Of a stretch of DNA of 64,000 nt, positions 27,279 through 35,267 are shown one piece after another. A program made the position numbers and the translations under genes. Below the pieces are notes generated by a model, which saw only the letters and a program-made list of their open reading frames with translations, was not told the origin of the DNA and did not search any database. This DNA is from Candidatus Rifleibacteriota bacterium (GTDB taxonomy: Bacteria > Muiribacteriota > Ozemobacteria > Ozemobacterales > Ozemobacteraceae): the NCBI GenBank assembly GCA_024710355.1, contig JANJUX010000046.1, positions 62,001 through 126,000 of the forward strand. The letters run 5' to 3'. Within the stretch, counting starts at the first letter, position 1, and each line of letters opens with the position of its first letter.

Positions 27279-27802
27279 AAAGGCTTGTTTCTGGAACAAC
27301 TCTGGTTGAGATTCTGGTGGTTATAGCCCTGATCGGGCTGATTGGCGTCGCCGGCATGCGCTTTTTCACTTCGGTCAACACCAGCCAGAAGGCTTTTTCC
27401 CAGCAGGCGATTCTGCAGATGGAATCGCGCAAGGCATTCGACCAGATTATCGACCAGATTCGCGAGGGCACCGACGTCATTAGACCGGCAACCGGCGAAA
27501 CTCTGCATTACATGGTTTTTCGTGATCTGATCAATCAGGTGAATATGCTGTATCTGGAACCGAATAAAGAAGAATCAAATCGGCTTAAACAAAGGGTTTA
27601 CCGCCTTATTTCGTATTGCAATGATTTCTCGGGGCTTTATAAAAAAGAAAACGAAAAGATTCTGCACAATTCGATCAAACAGGTGCGTTTTTCCAGCCTT
27701 TCACCATCGAGCGTTCAGGTTAATGCCACGGTTGTCAGTGACAAGGGCGAATATCAGTTTCTCGCTCATGTTGGTCTGCTGAATGTCGGGGGTATCGAAT
27801 GA
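27275..27802 (+). CDS. Minor pseudopilin (triad 3)
   Basis: A 175-residue protein with prepilin motif SGTTLVEILVVIALIGLIG (Glu5 present), then a helix with QMESRKAFDQIIDQIREG and a beta-rich C-terminal part. The length fits GspH/GspJ-type minor pseudopilins; the exact slot is uncertain. It is joined to both neighbours by 4-base ATGA overlaps. Confidence 0.82.
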   Translation: MKRLVSGTTLVEILVVIALIGLIGVAGMRFFTSVNTSQKAFSQQAILQMESRKAFDQIIDQIREGTDVIRPATGETLHYMVFRDLINQVNMLYLEPNKEESNRLKQRVYRLISYCNDFSGLYKKENEKILHNSIKQVRFSSLSPSSVQVNATVVSDKGEYQFLAHVGLLNVGGIE

Positions 27803-29163
27803 AACAACGCAAAGCGATGACACTGGTCGAGATTACCATCGGGTTTGCCATTCTTACCGCGATAAGTGCCTTTTTTATCAGCTTCATGACCGCATCTTCA
27901 AAAGAAATTACTTTTTCTTCCGATCATTTCAACGCTGTGGTCCTGTCGCAGAAAATCAGTGAAGATCTGCTCGAAGAAATGGCCCTCAACCCCTATGGCC
28001 TCGAAACACTCGGAATCGATGAAACAATCAAGACAAAGCATGATGTCGTCGATGGCAGTTCGGTTTTTTTCTCGTTCATCGAAGATCGCAGTGAGCCATG
28101 GGGACAGATAGAACCGGCCAAAGACGGCATGATCAACAGTTCGATGCAACCGCTCTACAATTCAGTGAAGAAATTCAAGTTCGGAGTTTCAGGCAGTCGT
28201 CTGGCGAAAAGTGGTGATCACGAGGACCGCAACCTGGTTGCGTGCAATGTCGATTTTTTCTGGCAGACTCAAACCGGAAAGGGTGCCTACAACAGTTCTT
28301 TCGATCTCTTTTCGCCGGTTTCTGCCAAAAAGGTTTCGCTGGGAGTGAGTCTGAATGAGGCCGAAATCGATGCGCGGATTCCGGCAGAGGTTTACATGAG
28401 GCCGGCACAGACGGTTGGGGAACTCGCGACGGCCATCGGTGAAAATGTCGAGGCAATACTCGCGGTCGGGCGCATTTCGCTGATCAGCAGAGATTTTATC
28501 AACTCGCAGTTTTACCGCGATGCGAAGGAAAGAATAAAGGGTTTGCTGGCGAAGCTTTCGACACTGCCTCCTGAAGAAACCGAAGAGATGTTCGAAACCC
28601 GTCTGCAGCTCGCAAAGACCTGGTATGAGCTGGCAAAGGTGTGTTTTCAGATCGTCAGTTATCTCGAACCGCATTTCGCAACCCTGCAGCTGCAGGGAAA
28701 ATTCGACGGCAGCTCGGGCAGCGGCTTCAACCCGATCAGTTTTCAGCAGAACCTGATGAGTGTCCGCATCATCTATGAATATTTTGTTGGCTCGATCGTG
28801 CAGGCCAGATATTATTATTATCTGCTGCTTGAGCCTGATATGGTGGCTCTCAAGGGGAACAAGGCTCAGATGCAGATCATTCAGAGGCTGATCGATATTT
28901 ATCGCGTCACTGCAATATTGCCGGTCAGGCCGCAGGGCATGTCGGAATACCGCAGCTTTCTGGACCGGGTGCATGCCCTGTCGGTCAATCGCAACCCTTT
29001 TCTCAACCGCATGGTTAACCACGAGCTCAAACTGGTGGGAAACCGCAAGAGCTGGCTTGAGCATTACCCGAATCTGGGTCGCATCGACGAGCTGGTTGCC
29101 GGCAAAATGCCGGGGATTCTGGCATTTATCAAAGCCAGAACTGTTGGCATGCTCACCAATTGA
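27799..29163 (+). CDS. Pseudopilin with large C-terminal domain (triad 3)
   Basis: A 454-residue protein with prepilin motif RKAMTLVEITIGFAILTA, where Met sits at the cleavage +1 position after Ala in place of the usual Gly-Phe, but Glu5 is kept. After a normal pseudopilin head (to about 180) comes a helical domain of about 270 residues of unknown kind. It is about two and a half times the size of the related genes in triads 1 and 2. It ends the operon; mtaB follows with its own promoter. Confidence 0.78.
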   Translation: MKQRKAMTLVEITIGFAILTAISAFFISFMTASSKEITFSSDHFNAVVLSQKISEDLLEEMALNPYGLETLGIDETIKTKHDVVDGSSVFFSFIEDRSEPWGQIEPAKDGMINSSMQPLYNSVKKFKFGVSGSRLAKSGDHEDRNLVACNVDFFWQTQTGKGAYNSSFDLFSPVSAKKVSLGVSLNEAEIDARIPAEVYMRPAQTVGELATAIGENVEAILAVGRISLISRDFINSQFYRDAKERIKGLLAKLSTLPPEETEEMFETRLQLAKTWYELAKVCFQIVSYLEPHFATLQLQGKFDGSSGSGFNPISFQQNLMSVRIIYEYFVGSIVQARYYYYLLLEPDMVALKGNKAQMQIIQRLIDIYRVTAILPVRPQGMSEYRSFLDRVHALSVNRNPFLNRMVNHELKLVGNRKSWLEHYPNLGRIDELVAGKMPGILAFIKARTVGMLTN

Positions 29164-29164
29164 A

Positions 29165-29193
29165 TTGCAATCAGGGGCGGATTTGTTTATAAT
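29165..29193 (+). promoter_or_regulatory. Sigma70-type promoter for mtaB
   Basis: TTGCAA, a 17-base spacer, then a perfect TATAAT, 30 bases before the mtaB start. Confidence 0.65.
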
Positions 29194-29222
29194 CAGGCGC
29201 CAAATCCATCTTCTGGTGTATC

Positions 29223-30464
29223 ATGACAACTTTTTTACTTAAATCTCTGGGCTGCAAAGTCAGCCAGTATGACGGTGAGCGCATTGCCGAAAAATTGCGG
29301 GCGCACGGCCTGCAGCCGGCCGAAGATCATCCGGATATTTTCATTCTCAACGGTTGTTCGGTGACCGGTCGCGCCTCGCAGAAGGTCAGACAGACACTGC
29401 GTGCTGCCCGGCGCAACTGGCCAGCTGTCAAACTGGTTCTGGCGGGGTGCGAGGCCCGGTTGATAACACAACGCCACGAAGAATTGCCAGACATTGACTG
29501 GTTGCTGAAAGACGGTGAACCGGCTTCGATTGCAGCCATGTTGGCCGCACTGGGACTCGATACCGATTCTGCTGCCGTTGCCGGAAAAGTTTCTCTGCCT
29601 GTCAGTGCCAAGACCAGAGCTTTTCTGAAGATTCAGGATGGCTGCAACCAGTTTTGTTCTTATTGCATTGTGGCTTATCTGCGCGGCAATGAATGGTCGC
29701 GGCCGATCGCTGACGCCGTGACCGAAGCCCGGGCACTGGTGGCAGAGGGGCATCGCGAGCTGGTTTTGACAGGTATACATCTGGGCCATTACAAACCATC
29801 GCTGTTGCATCTGTTGCGTGAACTCGATAAGGTTGATGGACTTGAGCGCATCAGGCTGAGCTCGATTGAATCGGTCGAAGTGACCGATGAGCTGATTGAA
29901 TGGGTCGCCACATCACCGAAAGCCTGCCGGCATTTTCATCTGCCGCTTCAGTCTGGTTGCGATACGATTCTGGCGGCCATGCGCCGGCCCTATAAAACTG
30001 CCGATTTTAGAGGCGTTGTAGAAAAAATTCGGGCCAAAATGCCTCTGGCTGCTATTACTACCGATCTCATAGTGGGGTTTCCAGGCGAAACCGAAGCTGA
30101 ATTCGCTGAAACCACCGGATTCCTCGAAGAAATTCAGTTCTCGCGCATTCATATTTTCAGGTTCTCACCGCGCGATGGCACACCAGCTGCAACCATGCAG
30201 GGACAGGTGGATAATCAGACTAAAATTGCGCGCTCAGATCGTGTTGAAAAGATCTGGAAAGCCTCTGCCAGAGCTTTTCATGCAAAGTTTATCGACCAGA
30301 AGCTTGAGGTGCTCTGGGAGACGATTGAAAACGGCGCGTTGTGCGGTTTTTCGCGCGAATACGTGCCCTGCCGACTGGCCATTGCCGATGAAAAATTGCT
30401 GAACCAGATTAGCCAGGCCGCAGGTCAGAAGCTGACAGACGGTGATCTGCAGGTAATTCTCTGA
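29223..30464 (+). CDS. mtaB: tRNA t6A37 methylthiotransferase
   Basis: A 413-residue radical-SAM methylthiotransferase that converts t6A37 of tRNA to ms2t6A. It has an N-terminal UPF0004 domain starting LKSLGCKVSQYDGE with three cluster Cys (LGCK, NGCSVTG, AGCEAR), then the radical SAM motif CNQFCSYC near residues 140-147, and a C-terminal TRAM-like end. LGCKVSQYD rather than the MiaB-type signature supports MtaB over MiaB or RimO. The gene is monocistronic, with a strong promoter. Confidence 0.92.
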   Translation: MTTFLLKSLGCKVSQYDGERIAEKLRAHGLQPAEDHPDIFILNGCSVTGRASQKVRQTLRAARRNWPAVKLVLAGCEARLITQRHEELPDIDWLLKDGEPASIAAMLAALGLDTDSAAVAGKVSLPVSAKTRAFLKIQDGCNQFCSYCIVAYLRGNEWSRPIADAVTEARALVAEGHRELVLTGIHLGHYKPSLLHLLRELDKVDGLERIRLSSIESVEVTDELIEWVATSPKACRHFHLPLQSGCDTILAAMRRPYKTADFRGVVEKIRAKMPLAAITTDLIVGFPGETEAEFAETTGFLEEIQFSRIHIFRFSPRDGTPAATMQGQVDNQTKIARSDRVEKIWKASARAFHAKFIDQKLEVLWETIENGALCGFSREYVPCRLAIADEKLLNQISQAAGQKLTDGDLQVIL

Positions 30465-30529
30465 GAAATCCCGTGTTTGCCGGGTTAAAGCCGCCCGGCA
30501 TGGCCTTGCTGAAGGTCATCTGCCGACAG

Positions 30530-31225
30530 CTATTTTTTTGAAGTTTTTTTGGACTTTTTTGCAGTCTTTATCAGTTTTTTTCGTGCTTTGACTGCTTCTT
30601 TCCAGGGTTTCTCGGAATTTCCGGTTTTTTCGGGTGTTTTGGTTTCGGGCTTTGGTTTGCTCGTGCTGCCTTCGCCGTCAACCAGCGAAAACAGGGCATT
30701 GGCTACCGATTCTTTGTGCTCGAGCATCATTACCTTGGCGGTTTTGCCTGCACCAAAAAACATCTGCCCCAATGTCTCTGAATCAATGTTGATAACCAGG
30801 CTCAAAACACGGTCAACGTGGTCAAAAAGCAGGCTTTCGACGTTGCGCATGAATCTTTCGGCTCCATCGTTGCTGATAATAAGCAGGCGGGAAACCCTTG
30901 TTCCCCTCTGGCCGCCGGTTTTTTCGTCAATGAGACTCAGGCCATGCGCCTGGATTTCCAGACTGCGTTCAATTGATTCAAACCCTCTGACGATACGACC
31001 TCGCTTATGTTCAAGCTGCAGGGTTTTGATGAATTTTTCAGAAGCTGGTAGAAAGACAGCTTCGGTTTGGGCTTTGGCCCATAATTTTTTAAGATTATGG
31101 CTGAGCAGTTCTTTGATTGCGGGGCCGCGCGGGTCGCTTTCTACCATTCTGGGAAGTTTTAATTCGCTTTTCACGGTTTCACCCTGTCTGAGAGGTTTTT
31201 GGCGGTTCAAACCGCCTGCTGACAT
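30530..31225 (-). CDS. Unknown cytoplasmic protein with Lys-rich tail
   Basis: A protein of 231 residues from ATG 31225; a GTG at 31267 would give 245. No ribosome site clearly favours either. The body (about 25-180) is mixed alpha/beta with no motif I recognise. The tail after about residue 185 is a low-complexity Lys/Pro/Thr stretch (KKLIKTAKKSKKTSKK) that could bind nucleic acid or polyphosphate. A slightly shorter open frame on the opposite strand is Ser/Leu-rich and lacks protein-like character, so I prefer this strand. Confidence 0.6.
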   Translation of the reverse strand: MSAGGLNRQKPLRQGETVKSELKLPRMVESDPRGPAIKELLSHNLKKLWAKAQTEAVFLPASEKFIKTLQLEHKRGRIVRGFESIERSLEIQAHGLSLIDEKTGGQRGTRVSRLLIISNDGAERFMRNVESLLFDHVDRVLSLVINIDSETLGQMFFGAGKTAKVMMLEHKESVANALFSLVDGEGSTSKPKPETKTPEKTGNSEKPWKEAVKARKKLIKTAKKSKKTSKK

Positions 31226-31376
31226 AATACCAGAAAATTTTGCATCAGGCTCTTTAAAAGCTTGCACAAAAGTACTAATATAATCAGCGAATTTTCCGGC
31301 TCTGTTAAATCTTTTACTGGCGCGTTTTTAAGCGGTACCGAATCTTTTCGGGCGCTGAATAAAAAGGGAACCTGAC

Positions 31377-32432
31377 ATGAAAAAAATCACGATAAAACTG
31401 TTTGCCTTCATAATGCTTTTTGCTGGTCTGCTGTTGACCGGATGCTCTGTCCCAGGCTCTTCTGGAACGCCGGTCGAAGATGATTCGGTGACCATAAGCG
31501 GGCTCGTCAGCGTTCCTCAGGTTGCTGCCAGCGGTATTCTGGCGGCAATTGGCGAGACGAATTCGCCCGATGCTTTTGCGCGTTTTGTCGCCAGTGCTGC
31601 CTGCCAGGTCAACGGTCGGGCGGTAACTTATTCTCTGAATGCCGATACCCGGCTTCTTACGGTCGAAAAACTACCGCCAGCCGCTGCTTATAATGTAGAA
31701 CTTCGCTGTAACGGTCTGAAGCTAAGAGCTTTCGCTCCCCATACCGGCAGAAAAGTCAGCCTGCCAATGGGCGTGTCTCTCAGAAGCTCTGCCGACTGGC
31801 ATCTTCGCGATGCGCTGGCGAAAGACGCGAATATCGCACATGATCAACTCAATGACTATCAGGTTAAAACCGCTTTGCTCGATTCGCTCGCTGGTTCAAT
31901 GCAGGCTGAGCTGAAAAAGTCGACAATGACGACAGCGGCTTTCGATAAGCATGTCTCTGATGCAACAACCGCGGCAATCAGTGGAAAAAGCTTTGCAGAT
32001 TGCATGCAGCGCTCGACTACAGCCTTTTCTTATTCGGGCGAATATTCGGGTAAAGTTTTTTATTATCTGCACAACGCCTCAGGAAAGGCTGTTGCAGCGG
32101 TTCAAGCCGTGGCAAGTATGACCTGTTCGCAGAGTGGAAATCAGGTCAGTGGTTCAGTAACTATTTCACCGACCGGCCTGGTGCCGCTGGTCGAAAAGCC
32201 GGGCGTTCAGGAGCCGGGCAAAACTGCCTTCGCTTTTTCAGGCACGGTGAACAGCTACTTTCTTACCTTCGTTCGTCGTGGCACACTTGGCCCGCTGGCC
32301 GGCAAAAATCTCGACAGCTGGTTTATCATGCCGGTAAGAGGTGGTCTGGCGGTTAAGAGTGACAACCTCGACACCGCCTACTACACCGGGCTGGTCACCC
32401 GGCCGGGTGAATTTCTGCTGCAGAAGAAGTGA
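31377..32432 (+). CDS. Lipoprotein, unknown function
   Basis: A 351-residue protein with a strong lipobox (LLTGC, Cys near residue 23). The mature part begins with a VTISGLVSVPQV strand typical of a small beta-sandwich (carboxypeptidase-regulatory-like) domain, followed by a helical middle and a beta-rich end. No catalytic motif. It is transcribed divergently from the preceding unknown gene and convergently with the cyclase pair, 21 bases before the cyclase stop. Confidence 0.75.
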   Translation: MKKITIKLFAFIMLFAGLLLTGCSVPGSSGTPVEDDSVTISGLVSVPQVAASGILAAIGETNSPDAFARFVASAACQVNGRAVTYSLNADTRLLTVEKLPPAAAYNVELRCNGLKLRAFAPHTGRKVSLPMGVSLRSSADWHLRDALAKDANIAHDQLNDYQVKTALLDSLAGSMQAELKKSTMTTAAFDKHVSDATTAAISGKSFADCMQRSTTAFSYSGEYSGKVFYYLHNASGKAVAAVQAVASMTCSQSGNQVSGSVTISPTGLVPLVEKPGVQEPGKTAFAFSGTVNSYFLTFVRRGTLGPLAGKNLDSWFIMPVRGGLAVKSDNLDTAYYTGLVTRPGEFLLQKK

Positions 32433-32453
32433 GATCGTCAGGGCTTCGTCTCT

Positions 32454-35267
32454 TCATGCCAGTTCGAAAGCATTTCCATCCTTCATTTTGAAGGTTTTTA
32501 TTCCGGCGCCAGCCGCTGTTTCAGCAGAATGCGGGCAAAGGATGATTTTTCGGCTGCGGGCTTTTCTGCTGTATTTTTCCATTGTTGCTGCCAACCTCAC
32601 GGTAATGCCGGTTACGGTAAAATCGCGGCGACCATGTTCGTTGCCCATGACGCCCATAAGCAGCTGACCGGTGGCAATGCCGACCCCGTTTGAAATCGCA
32701 AATTGTCCTTTGGCAGAGCGTTTCGCGTTCAATTCAGCAAGGGCCGTCTGCATTTTTTCGGCAGCTCTTGTGGCTCTTATAACCGGATTCTGCAGGCCGA
32801 TAGCGGGAAGAAAAACCGCCATGATGGCATCGCCGATAAACTTTTCAATGGTGCCCGATTCGCTCTCGATGGCTTCTTCCATGGCGGTCATGTAATCGTT
32901 GAGCATTTCTACGACTTCTTCCGGGGTATTTTGTTCTGTGATGGTCGTGAAGTCGCGAATGTCCGAGAACAGAACCGTACCGCTGACACGCGTGGCCCTT
33001 TCCGAAAACTTGCCGTTGATGGCATCCATGGCGATGTCTGAGAGAAACCTGCTCAAAAACTCCTTCTCTTTGAGGCTGGCGCCCATGTGGTTGAAGCTCT
33101 GGCACATTCGACCGATTTCATCATCGGTTGCAGTCTCGATACGCAGGTCATAATTTCCCTGCGCCATCTCATAAACCCCTTTGCTGAGACGCCTGACCGG
33201 CTGAATAAAAATCTGATTGAAGTAGTAGCCTGCAAAACCCATTATCAGCAGGACGTATCCCATAATCATGGAGATTACCAGCAGTGAGCGGTCAAAAAAA
33301 CCGCCGGTTGGCGCGGCTTCTTTGATTGCCAGGCAGGCCCAGTCGAAGGCCTTAAGCCTTCTGCCGGCACAGTAAAATGTTTTTTCGCCGCGTTGAAATT
33401 TGGTTTTTATCTGGCCGCCGCCATTGTTGAGCGCTCTGGTCATTGCAGCCAATTCTGGTATATGTTCCAGCCAGACACTGGCTTTCTTTTCGAAAAATCC
33501 GACATTCAGACTTGAGAAGACATATTCAGGAATGTTGCCATCGAACCGTTGCTGCCATTTGTTTATCATGGTCTTTTGAAATGAACTGCGGTGAATGATG
33601 TGAAGATACAGTCTTTCTGGAATGCCAAGAGGATCATTCTGAAAAATTGTCAGGGCCCAGATTGCACCATGCAGCATTTTAAAAGTCAGAAGCTGGTTCT
33701 GTTGCAATGCCAGAGTGTACATGTTGTCAGTTCCGAGGGCTTCTGTGGCAGTCTCGATCAGGACGCCTTCTTTCATATCCATCTGGTCGCTTTTGCCGCC
33801 AAATTTCAGGCTCTGCTGAACAAATTTCACAAGTATTGATAGAAATCTTGTTGAATCATCCATTGCAGCAAACTCAGAGGCGACTGTGCCAACGTTGAGG
33901 ACTTCAATTTTTCCTGAGCGGTCGCTGACAAAAATCTGGGTCGTAGAGAATGGTTTCAAGACCTGAGCACGTTTTTTAACCTCACTTACAATGAATTCAG
34001 GCATTTCTTTGCAGAAAAGCTGAAAAGAATTTATGGCGGTGAGCAAGTCGCCGGTTTGGAGACTGTATTCGTTTTCGAGGTTCTTTATCTTGGCTTCAAG
34101 CTCTGTAAAAAGCATGTTTTCGTCCTGCAGATCAAGATTCTGCCATTGTGAAAATACCTGAATTCCAAGAGCAAGCATGGGTACTGAGGCAGCAAGAAGT
34201 GACAGAACAAGAAAATGAGTCGCAAGCTGCATGCGTAAAAACAGCTGCCGCTGCTCATTGTTAGCGAAAATCAGAATGATTACCACAAACAACAGAAGTA
34301 TGACTGCTGCGATGAAAATTGCAATAACCATCGATCTGTCAGCTTTTTTCGACTGAATCAGAAGAATGCGAAAATCATCAGCCGGTTTTGTCTCATCCGT
34401 GAATTTGTCAAAAATAAAACCGTCGCTGTTTTCTTCGAAGAAGCCAGAGCTGCTTTTTTGCATCAATTCTGCAAGTCTGACTGCGGCTTTTTCGCGGCCG
34501 GTTTTTTGCAGAAAATTCACCAGCTCTTCTTTGCTCCCGCTTATCGCTTCTTTGTCTTTGCCGGCAAGCAGATCGACGTTTTCCGACAGCCATTTGCGGC
34601 TTGAATAGACTTTTTGTGGAACAAAAGCCAGAATATGGCAGAAAATATTTGGCGGCATGGATTCACCGGTGGCCGGGCTGCTTAAGCGCACCTTGAAAAT
34701 TTTTCGCATCTTCTCGTTGACTCCAATTCCGAAAACTACCATTCCGAAATCTTCGCCGAATTTGTTTTCGAAGATTGAGAGAAAGTTTGCCATATGTCCC
34801 GGAGAAAAATGCTGACCAAGGGTTTTTATGAGCATTTCGATCAGCTGGGGCGACGATAAAGAGCCACCGTCTTGAGAAATAAAAGTCGGGAAAACTTGAA
34901 AAATCTGCAACCAGTTAGAAACGTCGTTCTCGGAAAAGCCGAATGAAACAAATTCATTGAGTTCACTGTCTGCAACTATAAATCTTGCCTCATTTCCGAA
35001 ATGTTTTATCAGCGATGTTTTTATGGCAGATAAATCTGCCTGCTTAAGAGGCTTTGAGAAATTTAACAGTCTTGTCAGCCTCGCTGCAGCCATGGTTGCC
35101 GGCTGTGAAATTATTTCCAGAACTGCGTGTTCATGTTGCAGTTCGCTGCTGAAACTTTTTTGTCTCGCTGTTTCATAGCGCCTGAACTGCTCGTATGTAA
35201 TGGCGATCATCCCTGTAAATGCAACTGCCAGAGTAAAAATAATAAGCTTGAAACCTGCCTGCTTCAT
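32454..35267 (-). CDS. Membrane class III nucleotidyl cyclase, metal-binding half (subunit A)
   Basis: A 937-residue protein. N-terminal transmembrane helix (about 6-24), an extracytoplasmic sensor region, two close transmembrane helices (about 310-370), a second extracytoplasmic region, another transmembrane helix (about 650-675), a HAMP domain (PVRRLSKGVYEMAQGNYDLRI) and a C-terminal class III cyclase domain (about 755-925). Both metal-binding Asp are present (FSDIRDF, Asp769; FIGDAIMA, Asp813), as is the purine-recognising Lys809. The transition-state Asn and Arg of GDTVNLAAR are replaced: GITVRLAAT has Arg891 and Thr895. It overlaps the upstream paralogue by 4 bases (ATGA), so the two are co-translated. 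It should not be active as a homodimer. Confidence 0.9.
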   Translation of the reverse strand: MKQAGFKLIIFTLAVAFTGMIAITYEQFRRYETARQKSFSSELQHEHAVLEIISQPATMAAARLTRLLNFSKPLKQADLSAIKTSLIKHFGNEARFIVADSELNEFVSFGFSENDVSNWLQIFQVFPTFISQDGGSLSSPQLIEMLIKTLGQHFSPGHMANFLSIFENKFGEDFGMVVFGIGVNEKMRKIFKVRLSSPATGESMPPNIFCHILAFVPQKVYSSRKWLSENVDLLAGKDKEAISGSKEELVNFLQKTGREKAAVRLAELMQKSSSGFFEENSDGFIFDKFTDETKPADDFRILLIQSKKADRSMVIAIFIAAVILLLFVVIILIFANNEQRQLFLRMQLATHFLVLSLLAASVPMLALGIQVFSQWQNLDLQDENMLFTELEAKIKNLENEYSLQTGDLLTAINSFQLFCKEMPEFIVSEVKKRAQVLKPFSTTQIFVSDRSGKIEVLNVGTVASEFAAMDDSTRFLSILVKFVQQSLKFGGKSDQMDMKEGVLIETATEALGTDNMYTLALQQNQLLTFKMLHGAIWALTIFQNDPLGIPERLYLHIIHRSSFQKTMINKWQQRFDGNIPEYVFSSLNVGFFEKKASVWLEHIPELAAMTRALNNGGGQIKTKFQRGEKTFYCAGRRLKAFDWACLAIKEAAPTGGFFDRSLLVISMIMGYVLLIMGFAGYYFNQIFIQPVRRLSKGVYEMAQGNYDLRIETATDDEIGRMCQSFNHMGASLKEKEFLSRFLSDIAMDAINGKFSERATRVSGTVLFSDIRDFTTITEQNTPEEVVEMLNDYMTAMEEAIESESGTIEKFIGDAIMAVFLPAIGLQNPVIRATRAAEKMQTALAELNAKRSAKGQFAISNGVGIATGQLLMGVMGNEHGRRDFTVTGITVRLAATMEKYSRKARSRKIILCPHSAETAAGAGIKTFKMKDGNAFELA

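Noticed and set aside
30465..30529. GCCGGG/CCCGGC inverted repeat after mtaB as a terminator.
   Set aside because: The stem is short, the loop is large and no T-tract follows directly; I could not support it as a terminator.
30549..31283. Long open frame (244 codons) on the plus strand opposite the unknown gene at 30530-31225.
   Set aside because: Its product is Ser/Leu/Arg-rich without domain-like pattern, while the minus-strand product has a structured body and a plausible Lys-rich tail. I treat it as an antisense shadow, though this is one of the less certain strand choices.
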